Assembly (NCBI GenBank): GCA_003241695.1
Contig: QFPN01000006.1
Span: 283,819-347,818 of the forward strand
Direction of reading: 5' to 3'
DNA from: Ancylobacter novellus
GTDB taxonomy: Bacteria > Pseudomonadota > Alphaproteobacteria > Rhizobiales > Methylopilaceae
Length of the DNA stretch: 64,000 nucleotides
The translations under genes were made by a program, and so were the position numbers. This document shows, piece by piece, positions 18,965 to 27,272 of the stretch. The notes under the pieces were generated by a model. That model was given only the letters and a program-made list of their open reading frames with translations. It had not been told where the DNA came from and ran no database searches. The number at the start of each line of letters is the position of its first letter. The stretch's first letter is position 1.

Positions 18965-20638
18965 TCAGGCGATGCCGTCGATCGTGCCGTCTTCGAGCAG
19001 CTTGATGTTGGCCGAGGCCGGGACCTTCGGCAGGCCCGGCATCGTCATGATCTCGCCGCACACCACCACGACGAAGCCCGCGCCCGCCGACAGCCGCACT
19101 TCGCGGATCGGAAGCGTGTGGCCCGTCGGCGCGCCGAAGGCGGTCGGGTCGGCCGAGAACGAGTTCTGGGTCTTGGCGATGCAGACCGGGAACTTGCCGT
19201 AGCCGGCCTCTTCCCACTCCTTCAGCTGCTTCTTGACCGAGGCCGGGGCCGTGACCTTGTCGGCGCGATAGATCTCCTTGGCGATCTTCTCGACCTTTTC
19301 GAACAGCGGCAGGTCTTCGTCGTAGAGCGGCTTGAACTGCGAGGGCTGCTCGCCCGCGATCTTGACCACCGCTCGCGCGAGGTCGGCCGCCCCGGGGCCG
19401 CCGTCGGCCCAGTGCTTGCAGACCACCGCCTCGACGCCGAAGTCCTCCCGGACCGCTTTCTGCAGCGTGTCGATCTCGGCGTCGGTGTCGGCGAAGAAGT
19501 GGTTGATGCCGACCACGACCGGCACGCCGAACTTCTTCACGTTCTCGATGTGGCGGCCGAGATTGACGAGGCCGGCTTTCAGCGCCTCGACGTTCTCGGT
19601 CTTGAGGTCGTTCTTGGCCATGCCGCCGTGCATCTTGAGCGCGCGCACGGTGGCGACGATCACCACGACGTCGGGCGAAAGCCCCGAGAAGCGGCACTTG
19701 ATGTCCATGAACTTCTCGGCGCCGAGATCCGCGCCGAAGCCCGCTTCCGTGATCGTCCAGTCGGCGAGCTTCATCGCGGTCGTGGTCGCGATCACCGAGT
19801 TGCAGCCATGCGCGATGTTCGCGAACGGGCCGCCATGGATGAAGACCGGCGAGCCGTCGATCGACTGCACGATGTTGGGCCTGAGCGCGTCGCGCAGCAG
19901 CACGCCGAGCGAGCCCTGCGCGTCGACGTCCTTGGCGGTGATCGGCTTGCGGTCCGGCGTGTAGGCCACGACGATCCGGCCGATGCGCTCCTCGAGGTCC
20001 TTCAGGTCGTTCGCGAGGCAGAAGATCGCCATGATCTCAGACGCGACCGTGATGTCGAAGCCGGCCTCGCGGGTGTAGCCGTTGGTCGGCGCGCCGACCG
20101 CGGAGATGATCTGGCGCAGCGTCCGGTCGTTCATGTCGAGCACGCGGCGGAACACGATGCGGCGCGGGTCGATGTTGAGCGGGTTGCCCCAGTAGAGCGA
20201 GTTGTCGACGAGCGCGGCCAGGAGATTGTTGGCGCTCGTGATCGCGTGGAAGTCGCCCGTGAAGTGCAGGTTGATCTGCTCCATCGGGATGACCTGCGCC
20301 TTGCCGCCGCCAGCCGCGCCGCCCTTCACGCCGAACACCGGCCCGAGCGAGGGCTCGCGCAGGCACATGATGGCGTTCTCGCCGATGTGGTTGAGCGCGT
20401 CGCCCAAGCCCACCGTCGTTGTGGTCTTGCCTTCGCCCGCGGGCGTCGGGGAGATCGCGGTCACCAGCACGAGCTTGGCGTTCTTCTTCGCCGGCAGTTC
20501 CGCAATGAAGCGGTCGTCGACCTTCGCAATATGCTTGCCGTGAAGGTGAAGGGCGTCTTCGGGGATGCCGGCCTTCGCGGCGATCTCGGTGATCGGCTTG
20601 AGGGTCGCCGCGCGGGCGATCTCGATGTCGGTCGGCAT
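18965..20638 (-). CDS. fhs: Formate-tetrahydrofolate ligase
   Basis: 557 residues from the ATG at 20636-20638, which follows GGAGG by about 9 bases; ten extra in-frame codons upstream look non-coding. The enzyme makes 10-formyl-tetrahydrofolate from formate, THF and ATP in the cytosol. The P-loop TPAGEGKTTT is at residues 64-73. Other conserved blocks are REPSLGPVFGVKGGAAGGG, FTGDFHAITSANNLLAA and the C-terminal GEIMTMPGLPKVPA. In methylotrophs (gene name ftfL) this is the entry of formate into assimilation; elsewhere it supplies formyl groups for purines. The gene stands alone with its own terminator, and no folD, mtdA or fch is adjacent here. Confidence 0.97.
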   Translation of the reverse strand: MPTDIEIARAATLKPITEIAAKAGIPEDALHLHGKHIAKVDDRFIAELPAKKNAKLVLVTAISPTPAGEGKTTTTVGLGDALNHIGENAIMCLREPSLGPVFGVKGGAAGGGKAQVIPMEQINLHFTGDFHAITSANNLLAALVDNSLYWGNPLNIDPRRIVFRRVLDMNDRTLRQIISAVGAPTNGYTREAGFDITVASEIMAIFCLANDLKDLEERIGRIVVAYTPDRKPITAKDVDAQGSLGVLLRDALRPNIVQSIDGSPVFIHGGPFANIAHGCNSVIATTTAMKLADWTITEAGFGADLGAEKFMDIKCRFSGLSPDVVVIVATVRALKMHGGMAKNDLKTENVEALKAGLVNLGRHIENVKKFGVPVVVGINHFFADTDAEIDTLQKAVREDFGVEAVVCKHWADGGPGAADLARAVVKIAGEQPSQFKPLYDEDLPLFEKVEKIAKEIYRADKVTAPASVKKQLKEWEEAGYGKFPVCIAKTQNSFSADPTAFGAPTGHTLPIREVRLSAGAGFVVVVCGEIMTMPGLPKVPASANIKLLEDGTIDGIA

Positions 20639-20804
20639 GAAAAAGGGCCTCCGGCGAGGAAAAAACACGGATCCCGCCTCCCATCGGAGGGGCGGGCGGT
20701 CGTTTTGCCGTGTCTATGGAGGCGCAGCAACCCGAACGCGTCCGCGTTGGGGCGTCTCGCGACGAAGGTATGAGGCGCTGAGGCCGGCGCGGGCGCGAGT
20801 CCGG

Positions 20805-21050
20805 CTAGAGAAGGCAGCCCGCGACGCTCATGAGTCGGGCGGCGACGTGATCCGCGGCAAAAAGCGCGACTCCGTCGAGACAGGCGAGGGCGAGACCGAT
20901 CAGCGGCAGAAGCGCCGAGGCGGCGGCGAGGCCGAGGCGACCCGAGGCTCGGGGTCCCGCTGCGGACAGGAGAGTCCCGTCGTTCGCCGCTCGTCCGCGG
21001 CCGGAGATCGGGCCGCGGGCGAACGGGCGAAGGTCGGGAGCTTGCGTCAC
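20805..21050 (-). CDS. Small membrane protein coupled to the pilus N-domain gene (hypothetical)
   Basis: 81 residues from a GTG at 21048-21050 that overlaps the TGA of the preceding gene (GTGA), so the two are translationally coupled. The first ~35 residues are polar and Arg/Gly-rich; residues about 38-58 form a hydrophobic helix (GLAAASALLPLIGLALACL) and a second weaker one runs to the C-terminus (LFAADHVAARLMSVAGCLL). I know no family for it. The coupling and strand suggest it works with the pilus-assembly N-domain protein. The same frame stays open further upstream, antisense-like inside the partner gene, but that part has no coding character. Confidence 0.55.
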   Translation of the reverse strand: MTQAPDLRPFARGPISGRGRAANDGTLLSAAGPRASGRLGLAAASALLPLIGLALACLDGVALFAADHVAARLMSVAGCLL

Positions 21051-21523
21051 TGCGAGCCGCCGGCGCCGGTCGAGAGGCCGCTCCGCTGCGTGATCTGGGC
21101 GGCGGTCTGGCTGAAGGTCTCCTGCGCGTCGCCGATCGAGAGCGTCGGTTCGCAGCGCGGATTGCAGGCGAAGCTCTCGCGCTTGCCGCCGCGCTGCACC
21201 ACCACGGTGCCGTCGCTGCCGCGGCGCACGTTGACGATGGTCTCGCTCAGAACCGCGCCCGAGGCGTCGAGCAGCATGATGTTGGTCGAGCCGAAGCTTT
21301 TCCCCGTCACGATCATGACGCCGTTCTTCTGCGTGGTCGCGTCGGCGATCAGGGGATTGCCGATCACGACGGTCGCGGTCTCGGCGGGCGCGCGCACGAC
21401 GCTCGCGCGGTCGACCACCGCCTCGAGCGTCGAGGGCGCGGTCTCCGCCGCGACGCTCGATGTAAGTACTACTACGGATAGGGTCGCGGCCGACCAGATG
21501 GAGGCGCCGAACGTGGAGGCCAT
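21047..21523 (-). CDS. Pilus assembly N-terminal-domain protein (CpaC/RcpA N-domain-like)
   Basis: 158 residues from the ATG at 21521-21523 (AGGA about 10 bases upstream); a TTG three codons earlier is possible. A signal peptide (IWSAATLSVVVLTSSVAA) is followed by the small beta domain found at the N-terminus of Tad/type III secretins: VVDRASVVRAPAETATVVIG, NPLIADATTQ, then GKSFGSTNIMLLDASG. The secretin barrel is absent; the protein ends after a Cys-containing tail (FACNPRCEP). Such stand-alone N-domain proteins are often found beside tad/cpa loci. It runs divergently from flp and is translationally coupled to a small membrane protein downstream. Confidence 0.82.
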   Translation of the reverse strand: MASTFGASIWSAATLSVVVLTSSVAAETAPSTLEAVVDRASVVRAPAETATVVIGNPLIADATTQKNGVMIVTGKSFGSTNIMLLDASGAVLSETIVNVRRGSDGTVVVQRGGKRESFACNPRCEPTLSIGDAQETFSQTAAQITQRSGLSTGAGGSQ

Positions 21524-21532
21524 GGGCGTCAA

Positions 21533-21926
21533 TTCCTAACATTCGATCGCTGAAGCAAAGCCGAATTCGGTGAACGAACTCCTAAGAAGCGCTTGGCCTC
21601 CTTTACCCTTCGGCGAAAATGTTCGCCGAGGCTCGGGCTGAACGGTCCATCGCAGCCGATGAACGCTCATTTGAACACGCTTTCTCCTGACTGTCGTGCA
21701 GGCTTTAAAGATATATTGAAATAATTAATCCGAGTTAAGCATAATCAACTTGGTAACTATGCTTTAACCGTGGAAGCTTTCGATTTGAATCACATGTGAT
21801 TTGCTTTTCACATTAACCCAATGGCAACGGGGCCGCGGTAGGTTTCGAGCGTTCCCGGTGGGCCGACGACGACAGAAGGACACGGGACAACAGTTGTCGC
21901 AACCTCTGTGAACATGGAGTTCCACC
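21533..21926. promoter_or_regulatory. Divergent regulatory region of the flp / pilus N-domain genes
   Basis: About 400 bases without a gene, AT-rich in the middle (about 21700-21815). Seen in it: TTAA-N6-TTAA at 21725-21738, the octamer TTAACCGT at 21764-21771, a perfect 14-base palindrome AATCACATGTGATT at 21788-21801, and TTAACCCA at 21813-21820. TTAACCAT-type words and TTAA-N7-TTAA are the known binding pattern of CtrA, which controls pilin genes in Caulobacter; the match here is partial. The palindrome may be a separate operator. The flp leader is ~110-160 bases with a GGAGTT ribosome binding site. Confidence 0.55.
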
Positions 21927-22091
21927 ATGAGCATCCTCAAGTCCTTCGCCAAGAACGAGTCCGGCGCGACCGCCATCGAGTACGGCCTGATCGCCGTCGG
22001 CATCGCCATCGCCATCATCGTGGTCGTGCAGGGCATCGGCACGAACCTCAACACGGCCTTCGAGAAGGTCAACAGCAACCTCGCCAAGTGA
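21927..22091 (+). CDS. flp: Flp/Fap type IVb major pilin
   Basis: 54 residues. The sequence has the pilin layout: a short basic leader (MSILKSFAKNESGATA), the conserved IEYGLIAVGIAIAIIVVVQG hydrophobic helix with the Glu5-equivalent after the processing site, and a short soluble tail (TAFEKVNSNLAK). Cleavage is expected within the ...GATAIEYG region by the prepilin peptidase encoded next (cpaA). GGAGTT lies 8 bases upstream of the ATG. It is followed by a strong terminator (22171-22207), so it is likely to be transcribed separately and more strongly than the assembly genes. Adhesive Flp pili serve surface attachment. Confidence 0.93.
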   Translation: MSILKSFAKNESGATAIEYGLIAVGIAIAIIVVVQGIGTNLNTAFEKVNSNLAK

Positions 22092-22170
22092 TCGGGGTCT
22101 CCTGAACGGAGACGTCGCTCTTTGGAACGGTTGCGCCGCGGGCGACCCGCGGCAGGCCGGACTGGTGATC

Positions 22171-22207
22171 GGACCGCCGCTTCCCGGGAAGGAGCGGCGG
22201 TCCTTTC
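22171..22207 (+). terminator. Intrinsic terminator after flp
   Basis: Long hairpin: GGACCGCCGC (22171-22180) pairs with GCGGCGGTCC (22194-22203), extended inward by TTCC/GGA, followed by TTTCGCATTTC. It lies 80 bases after flp and before cpaA. It would separate abundant pilin mRNA from the assembly operon. Confidence 0.75.
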
Positions 22208-22271
22208 GCATTTCGGGAGGCGCGTTTGCGCTTTCTTAGAGGTCGGCCTGCATCCTCCTGAGAGGCCGATC

Positions 22272-22790
22272 ATGTGGGATCCGCACGCCATGCTCGAGAT
22301 CTTCGTCGTCGCCGTGCTGCCGGCGCTCGTGGTGGTGGCCGCTGTCTCCGACCTCATGACGATGACCATCCCGAACCGGCTGGTTCTGGCGCTCGTCGCG
22401 GCCTTTGCGGTCGCCGCGCCGCTCTCCGGCATGGGCCTGTCCCAGCTCGGCGCGCATCTCGCCGCCTCTGCGCTCGTGCTCGCGGTCGGCTTCGCGCTGT
22501 TCGCGCCGGGCTGGATCGGCGGCGGCGACGCCAAGCTCGCCGCGGCGATCGCGCTCTGGCTCGGCTTCGAGCCTTTGCTCGCCTGGTTCGTGTCCTTCGC
22601 GATGCTCGGCGGCGCGCTCACGCTCGGCATGATGTTCTATCGGGGGCAGCCGCTGCCGCCGTCTTTCAGCGGCGTCGGCTGGCTCGCGCGGCTGCACCAA
22701 CCGAAATGCGGCGTTCCCTATGGCGTCGCTCTGTCCGCCGGAACGCTTGCGCTATGGCCTGATACCTCCTGGTTCTCGTCGCTCGTCTGA
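22272..22790 (+). CDS. cpaA: Prepilin peptidase CpaA/TadV
   Basis: 172 residues from the ATG at 22272. Prepilin peptidases are membrane aspartyl proteases that cut the pilin leader. The first catalytic Asp is in AAVSDLMTMTIPNRL and the second in GWIGGGDAKLAAA (the GxGD motif). Five or so hydrophobic helices cover most of the chain. It lacks the N-methylation domain of the larger PilD enzymes, as usual for the Tad type. The C-terminal CGVPYGVALSAGTL segment is conserved in CpaA. It lies after the flp terminator and 150 bases before cpaB. Confidence 0.93.
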   Translation: MWDPHAMLEIFVVAVLPALVVVAAVSDLMTMTIPNRLVLALVAAFAVAAPLSGMGLSQLGAHLAASALVLAVGFALFAPGWIGGGDAKLAAAIALWLGFEPLLAWFVSFAMLGGALTLGMMFYRGQPLPPSFSGVGWLARLHQPKCGVPYGVALSAGTLALWPDTSWFSSLV

Positions 22791-22854
22791 ACGGCTCAAG
22801 TTATCGTCATTCGATCATGATCATGTCTTGCCGGAACCATGAGGCGACGTCTCG

Positions 22855-22862
22855 TTAACCAT
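22855..22862 (+). promoter_or_regulatory. CtrA-like half site upstream of cpaB
   Basis: TTAACCAT, an exact copy of the octamer bound by CtrA in Caulobacter and relatives, about 78 bases upstream of cpaB. CtrA is known to act on pilin/cpa promoters there. A second half site at proper spacing was not seen, so the call rests on one word. Confidence 0.4.
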
Positions 22863-22940
22863 GAATTGACGTTTCGATGATCTTATCCGCCTGACGAATT
22901 CAGGCCCGGCCAACGGGGCCTCGAAGCTCCGGGGGACGTG

Positions 22941-23729
22941 ATGAAGGCGGCTCAGCTCGTGGTTCTCGGCATCGCGCTGACGGCGGGCGCCGGCGCGGCG
23001 ATGCTGGCGGGCGGATCAGGCGAGCGGCAGGCCCAGGCCCCGGAGGCGCGCCCGGCGAATCTCGTCGACGTGCTTGTCGCAGCCAACGACATCGGGCTCG
23101 GCGGCGCGGTGCGCGCCGAGGATTTGCGCTGGCAGGCCTGGCCCGCCGAGGCCGCCAACTCCGCTTTCGTCCAGCGCTCTTCCGCCCCTGACGCGATTCC
23201 TAACACCGCAGGGTCGATCGCGCGCTCGCCCTTCGTGGCCGGCGAACCGATCCGCCCCGACAAGCTGATCAAGGGGACGGGGTCGGGCTATATGGCCGCG
23301 ATCCTTCCGGCCGGCATGCGCGCCATGTCGATCGAGATCTCGGCCGAGACCGGGGCAGGCGGCTTCATTCTCCCGAACGACCGCGTCGACGTGCTGCTCA
23401 CCCGCAAGGTCTCGGGCCGCGACGGACAGGATCGATCCTTCACCGAGGCGCTCGGCGAGAACGTCCGCGTGCTCGCGATCGACCAGACGGTCGAGGACAA
23501 GGACGGCGCGAAGGTCGTGGTCGGCAAGACGGCGACCCTCGAGCTGACCCCCGGCCAGGCCGAGCGCATATCGCTCAGCCGCCAGCAGGGCGTGATCTCG
23601 CTCGCGCTGCGCTCGCTGGTCGACAGCGGTCCGACGGCCGTCGATCCGGAAGAGGGACAGCCGAGAAAGCGCGGCGACTCCGTCACGGTGGTGCGCTTCG
23701 GCGTGCCGACCCAGGGAGGCGGCCAGTGA
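22941..23729 (+). CDS. cpaB: Flp pilus assembly protein CpaB/RcpC
   Basis: 262 residues from the ATG at 22941 (a GTG just before it is also in frame; GGGGGA is the ribosome binding site). An N-terminal membrane anchor (AAQLVVLGIALTAGAGAAML) leads into a periplasmic SAF/RcpC domain: VDVLVAANDIGLGGAVRAED, later PAGMRAMSIEIS and FILPNDRVDVLLT. CpaB helps place or gate the outer-membrane secretin in Tad systems. The stop overlaps the cpaC start (GTGA). Confidence 0.93.
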   Translation: MKAAQLVVLGIALTAGAGAAMLAGGSGERQAQAPEARPANLVDVLVAANDIGLGGAVRAEDLRWQAWPAEAANSAFVQRSSAPDAIPNTAGSIARSPFVAGEPIRPDKLIKGTGSGYMAAILPAGMRAMSIEISAETGAGGFILPNDRVDVLLTRKVSGRDGQDRSFTEALGENVRVLAIDQTVEDKDGAKVVVGKTATLELTPGQAERISLSRQQGVISLALRSLVDSGPTAVDPEEGQPRKRGDSVTVVRFGVPTQGGGQ

Positions 23730-25219
23730 CCGGCCTTTCAGAGAACCTGCGCCCCATGGCCTCGAAGGGCTTCGTGATGACAACTGGCCAACGTCGCGAC
23801 TTCGCTGGCGCGTTGAAGCGCGGTCTTCGAGCCGCTCTTGTCGCGACAACCGCGTTCGCGACCGCGTGTCCCCTTCCGGCGCTCGCCGCCGATCCGGGCT
23901 ATCTTTCGGCCGACGCCGGTTATGCGGACGCCGCGGGAGACCGCATCGACCTCGGCATCGGCAAATCCTTCGTGGTCAGCCTGCCGCGCGACGCCAAGGA
24001 AGTGTTCGTGGCCGATCCTGCGGTCGCGAACGCCGTCGTCCGCTCGGCCCGCAAGGCCTATCTGATCGGTGCCGGTCCGGGGCAAACCGACGTCAAGTTC
24101 CTGGACGACGCCGGACGGGAGATCGCTTCCTACGAAGTCTCCGTCTCGCGCGACGTCGGTTCGATCCGCTCCTCGATCGCCCGTTCCATCGACGGTTCGA
24201 AAGTCAGGGTCGAAGGCGTCGGCGACGGCGTCGTGGTGACGGGCTCCGTCAAGTCGGCCCAGGAGGCCCAGACCGCGGTCGACATCGCGACCGGATACAT
24301 GACGGATCCGAAGAAGGTCGTGAACGCCCTGAAGATCGAAGGGCAGGATCAGGTCCTTCTGAAGGTCAAGGTCGTCGAGATCCGGCGCGACATCGTCAAG
24401 CAGATCGGCGTCAATTACGACATCAACAACGTCAAGATCGGCGGCGTGACCTTCGACGGAAGCACGGCCTTTCCCTTCGGCGTGAACAATTCGTCTCCGT
24501 CGGCCCTGATCTCGGGCGCAATTCCGCTCGGAGGCGGATCGCTCGAGCCGAGGCTTCAGGCCATGGAGCGCGCCGGCGTCGTTCGCACCCTCGCCGAACC
24601 GAACCTGACGGCGATTTCGGGCGAGGCGGCGAAGTTCCTCGCCGGCGGCCAGTTTCCGTTCCCCGGGCCGCTCAGCTGCGACACCACGCGCATCTGCACG
24701 CGCACGATCGAGTTCAAGGATTTCGGCGTCGGGCTCAACTTCACGCCCGTCGTGCTGTCGGGCGGCCGCATCAGCCTGAAGGTCGCGACCGAAGTCAGCG
24801 AACTCGACCCCAACAACGGCTACAACGACGGCGACCTCGTGGTTCCCGGCCTGCAGGTGCGCCGCGCCACGTCGACCGTCGAGGTGCCGTCCGGCGGCTC
24901 GCTCGTTCTGGCCGGTCTCATCCAGCAGCAGACCAAACGCGCGGCCGCGGGGCTCCCGGGCCTCATGAAGCTTCCTGTGCTCGGCGCTCTGTTCCGCTCG
25001 AACGACTACAAGAAGAACGAGACGGAACTCGCGATCTTCGTCACGCCCTATCTCGCCAAGCCCACTTCGCCCGCGAAGCTGGCGAGCCCGGACGATGGCT
25101 TCGCCGAGCCCTCCGACACCTCCGCGATCCTGCTCGGCCGCCTCAACCGGCTCTACGGGGTTCCTGGAAAGGTCGACCCCTACACCGTGGGCCGCCGGCC
25201 CGGCTTCATCATCGACTGA
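23726..25219 (+). CDS. cpaC: Tad pilus outer-membrane secretin CpaC/RcpA
   Basis: 497 residues from a GTG overlapping the cpaB stop; ATGs at codons 11 and 18 are alternatives. A signal peptide (about 32-54, ending PALAA) precedes the pilus N-domain (IDLGIGKSFVVSLPRDAKEV, then NAVVRSARKAYLIG), a BON-like segment (VVTGSVKSAQEAQTAVDIA), and the secretin barrel domain from about 205 on, with the family motif VPSGGSLVLAGLIQQ. It forms the pore through which the pilus passes. A cysteine pair (CDTTRIC) interrupts the barrel, as in related Rhizobiales CpaC proteins. Confidence 0.95.
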   Translation: MTGLSENLRPMASKGFVMTTGQRRDFAGALKRGLRAALVATTAFATACPLPALAADPGYLSADAGYADAAGDRIDLGIGKSFVVSLPRDAKEVFVADPAVANAVVRSARKAYLIGAGPGQTDVKFLDDAGREIASYEVSVSRDVGSIRSSIARSIDGSKVRVEGVGDGVVVTGSVKSAQEAQTAVDIATGYMTDPKKVVNALKIEGQDQVLLKVKVVEIRRDIVKQIGVNYDINNVKIGGVTFDGSTAFPFGVNNSSPSALISGAIPLGGGSLEPRLQAMERAGVVRTLAEPNLTAISGEAAKFLAGGQFPFPGPLSCDTTRICTRTIEFKDFGVGLNFTPVVLSGGRISLKVATEVSELDPNNGYNDGDLVVPGLQVRRATSTVEVPSGGSLVLAGLIQQQTKRAAAGLPGLMKLPVLGALFRSNDYKKNETELAIFVTPYLAKPTSPAKLASPDDGFAEPSDTSAILLGRLNRLYGVPGKVDPYTVGRRPGFIID

Positions 25220-25244
25220 GCGGTCCGAACGGAGTCCCCCTGAG

Positions 25245-25967
25245 ATGACCTCGCATCGTTCGTCGTCGCCGCGACTCGGCCTCGCCGCCCTTCTCGCCGG
25301 GGCCGCCATCGCGCTCGGCGGCTGCCACGCCGACAGGATCGTGGCCGACAGCTACCCGACCACCCCGGCCGAACGTCATCCGATCGTTCTCGCCGAAGGC
25401 TCCGAACGGCTCGACCTCCCGGTCGGCGGCGGCCCGCGCGGGCTGACGCAGCGCCAGAGGGACGACATTCGCGCCTTCGCCTCCGACTGGCGCAAGACCG
25501 GCCGCGGTCCGGTGGGCATGATGGTTCCGACCGGCGGCGCCGGAGACTACGCGGCTCCTGCGGTGCGCGCGGCGCTCGCCTCCGCGGGCGTGCCGGGCAC
25601 CCAGATCGTCAGCCGACGCTACGCCGCCGAAGGGCCCGAAGAGGTCGCTCTCGTCAAGCTCGGCTACGTGAAGCTCAAGGCCGACGTGCCGCATTCCTGC
25701 GGCCTCTGGCCCGAGGACATGGGCCATGGCGGCGGCGACTGGTACGGCGCGAACGAGAACCGCGAATACTGGAATTTCGGCTGCGCCACCCAGAAGAACC
25801 TCGCGGCCCAGGTCGCCGATCCCGAGGATCTGGCGCGCCCCCGCGCCGAGACCCCGGTCTACGCCGCGCGCCGCCAGGACGTGATCGACAAGTACCGCCG
25901 AGGCGAAGACACCTCGACCCGTTATCGAAGGGAGGACGCCGTGGTGAGCAGCGTCGCTAAGGAGTGA
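25245..25967 (+). CDS. cpaD: Tad pilus lipoprotein CpaD
   Basis: 240 residues. The signal peptide ends in the lipobox LGGC (about residue 27), so the protein is lipid-anchored, presumably in the outer membrane. The CpaD domain shows HPIVLAEG, LDLPVGGGPRGLTQRQRDD and a C-terminal GCATQKNLAAQVADPEDL block, typical of the family. It supports the secretin. It follows cpaC after 25 bases, and its end overlaps a possible GTG of cpaE. Confidence 0.93.
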   Translation: MTSHRSSSPRLGLAALLAGAAIALGGCHADRIVADSYPTTPAERHPIVLAEGSERLDLPVGGGPRGLTQRQRDDIRAFASDWRKTGRGPVGMMVPTGGAGDYAAPAVRAALASAGVPGTQIVSRRYAAEGPEEVALVKLGYVKLKADVPHSCGLWPEDMGHGGGDWYGANENREYWNFGCATQKNLAAQVADPEDLARPRAETPVYAARRQDVIDKYRRGEDTSTRYRREDAVVSSVAKE

Positions 25968-25972
25968 CGGGG

Positions 25973-27247
25973 ATGAAAGACCATCTGGGCGGCCCCGCGT
26001 CGCTGTCCCAATCTTCGGCGGCGGCCGACGCCGTCATCGCGCCGCTTCCGCGCGTTTCGATCCAGGCGTTCTGCGAGACGCCCGAGATCGCCCGGCTCGT
26101 CGAGCAGGCGACCGGCGACCGGCGCATGGAGAAGGCGCATGTCAAGGTCCAGATGGGCGGAGGGCTGGCCGCCTCCGAGGCTTACAAGACGGCGCCGACG
26201 CCGAACGTCATCGTCATCGAGGGCGACAATCACCGCGAACGGCTTCTCGAGACGCTGGATAATCTGTCGGAGGTCTGCGATCCCGACACCAAGGTCGTCG
26301 TGATCGGCCAGGTCAACGACGTCCTGCTCTATCGCGAGCTGATGCGCCTCGGCGTCAGCGACTATCTCGTGCCGCCGCTCGGCGTCGTCGATTTCGTCCG
26401 TTCGCTGTCGGAAGTCTTCCATGCGCCGGGCGCGAACCCGGTCGGGCGAACCGTCGCATTCGTCGGGGCCAAGGGCGGCGTCGGCGCCTCGACCATCGCC
26501 CACAACGTGTCCTGGGCGATCGCGCGCCGCCTGAAAATGGACAGCGTCGTGGTCGACCTCGACCTCGCCTTCGGCACCGCCGGCCTCAACTTCAACCAGG
26601 ATCCGCCCCAGGGCGTCGCCGAGATCGTGTTCGCGCCGGAGCGCGTCGACGCGGCCGTCGTCGACCGGCTCCTGTCGAAATGCACCGAGCAGCTCTCCCT
26701 GCTCGCCGCGCCGGCGACTCTCGACCGGGTCTACGATTTCCACGAGGACGTCTACGACCCGCTGATCGACATCCTTCGCGCAAACGTTCCCTGCGCCGTG
26801 CTCGACGTGCCCCATGTCTGGACGGCGTGGTCGAAGCGGGCGCTGATCGCGGCCGACGACGTCGTGATCGTCGCGGTCCCGGAGCTTGCGAACCTCCGCA
26901 ACGCCAAGAATCTCATCGACCTTCTGAAGCTCGCCCGCCCGAACGACAGCACGCCGAAACTCGTGCTCAATCAGGTGGCCGTGCCGAAACGCGCGGAGAT
27001 CAAGCCGGCCGACTTCGCCAAGGCGCTCGACCTCGATCCCGCAGCCGTCATCCCGTTCGACCCGCAGCTCTTCGGCACGGCGGCGAACAACGGCCAGATG
27101 ATCGCGGAGACCTCGCCGGCCCACAAGATCAACGAGATCTTCCTCGACCTCGCCAAGCGCGTGACCGGCAAGAGCGAGGCCAAGAGGTCGCGCCGCAACC
27201 TTCTCGATCCGCTGATCACCCGCATTCCTTGGAAGAAAGCCGGCTGA
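25973..27247 (+). CDS. cpaE: Tad pilus localisation ATPase CpaE/TadZ
   Basis: 424 residues from the ATG at 25973, which has AAGGAG 8 bases upstream; a GTG at 25964 is in frame but has no such site. An N-terminal receiver-like domain (about 25-150) precedes a MinD/ParA-type ATPase domain. The deviant Walker A is KGGVGAST at residues 167-174: the ParA signature lysine (first K) is present, but the usual second lysine is replaced by Ala, as in other CpaE proteins. The A' motif (VVVDLDLAFGTA) follows. The protein directs the pilus machine to its place at the cell pole in Caulobacter. ATP hydrolysis may be weak or absent. Confidence 0.93.
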   Translation: MKDHLGGPASLSQSSAAADAVIAPLPRVSIQAFCETPEIARLVEQATGDRRMEKAHVKVQMGGGLAASEAYKTAPTPNVIVIEGDNHRERLLETLDNLSEVCDPDTKVVVIGQVNDVLLYRELMRLGVSDYLVPPLGVVDFVRSLSEVFHAPGANPVGRTVAFVGAKGGVGASTIAHNVSWAIARRLKMDSVVVDLDLAFGTAGLNFNQDPPQGVAEIVFAPERVDAAVVDRLLSKCTEQLSLLAAPATLDRVYDFHEDVYDPLIDILRANVPCAVLDVPHVWTAWSKRALIAADDVVIVAVPELANLRNAKNLIDLLKLARPNDSTPKLVLNQVAVPKRAEIKPADFAKALDLDPAAVIPFDPQLFGTAANNGQMIAETSPAHKINEIFLDLAKRVTGKSEAKRSRRNLLDPLITRIPWKKAG

Positions 27248-27272
27248 GCCGGCGACGACAGGACCCGACGAC

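Noticed and set aside
20805..21542. A 245-codon frame covering the pilus N-domain gene and beyond
   Set aside because: The upstream two-thirds are Arg-rich shadow of the N-domain gene; only the last 81 codons, from the GTG at 21050, look real.
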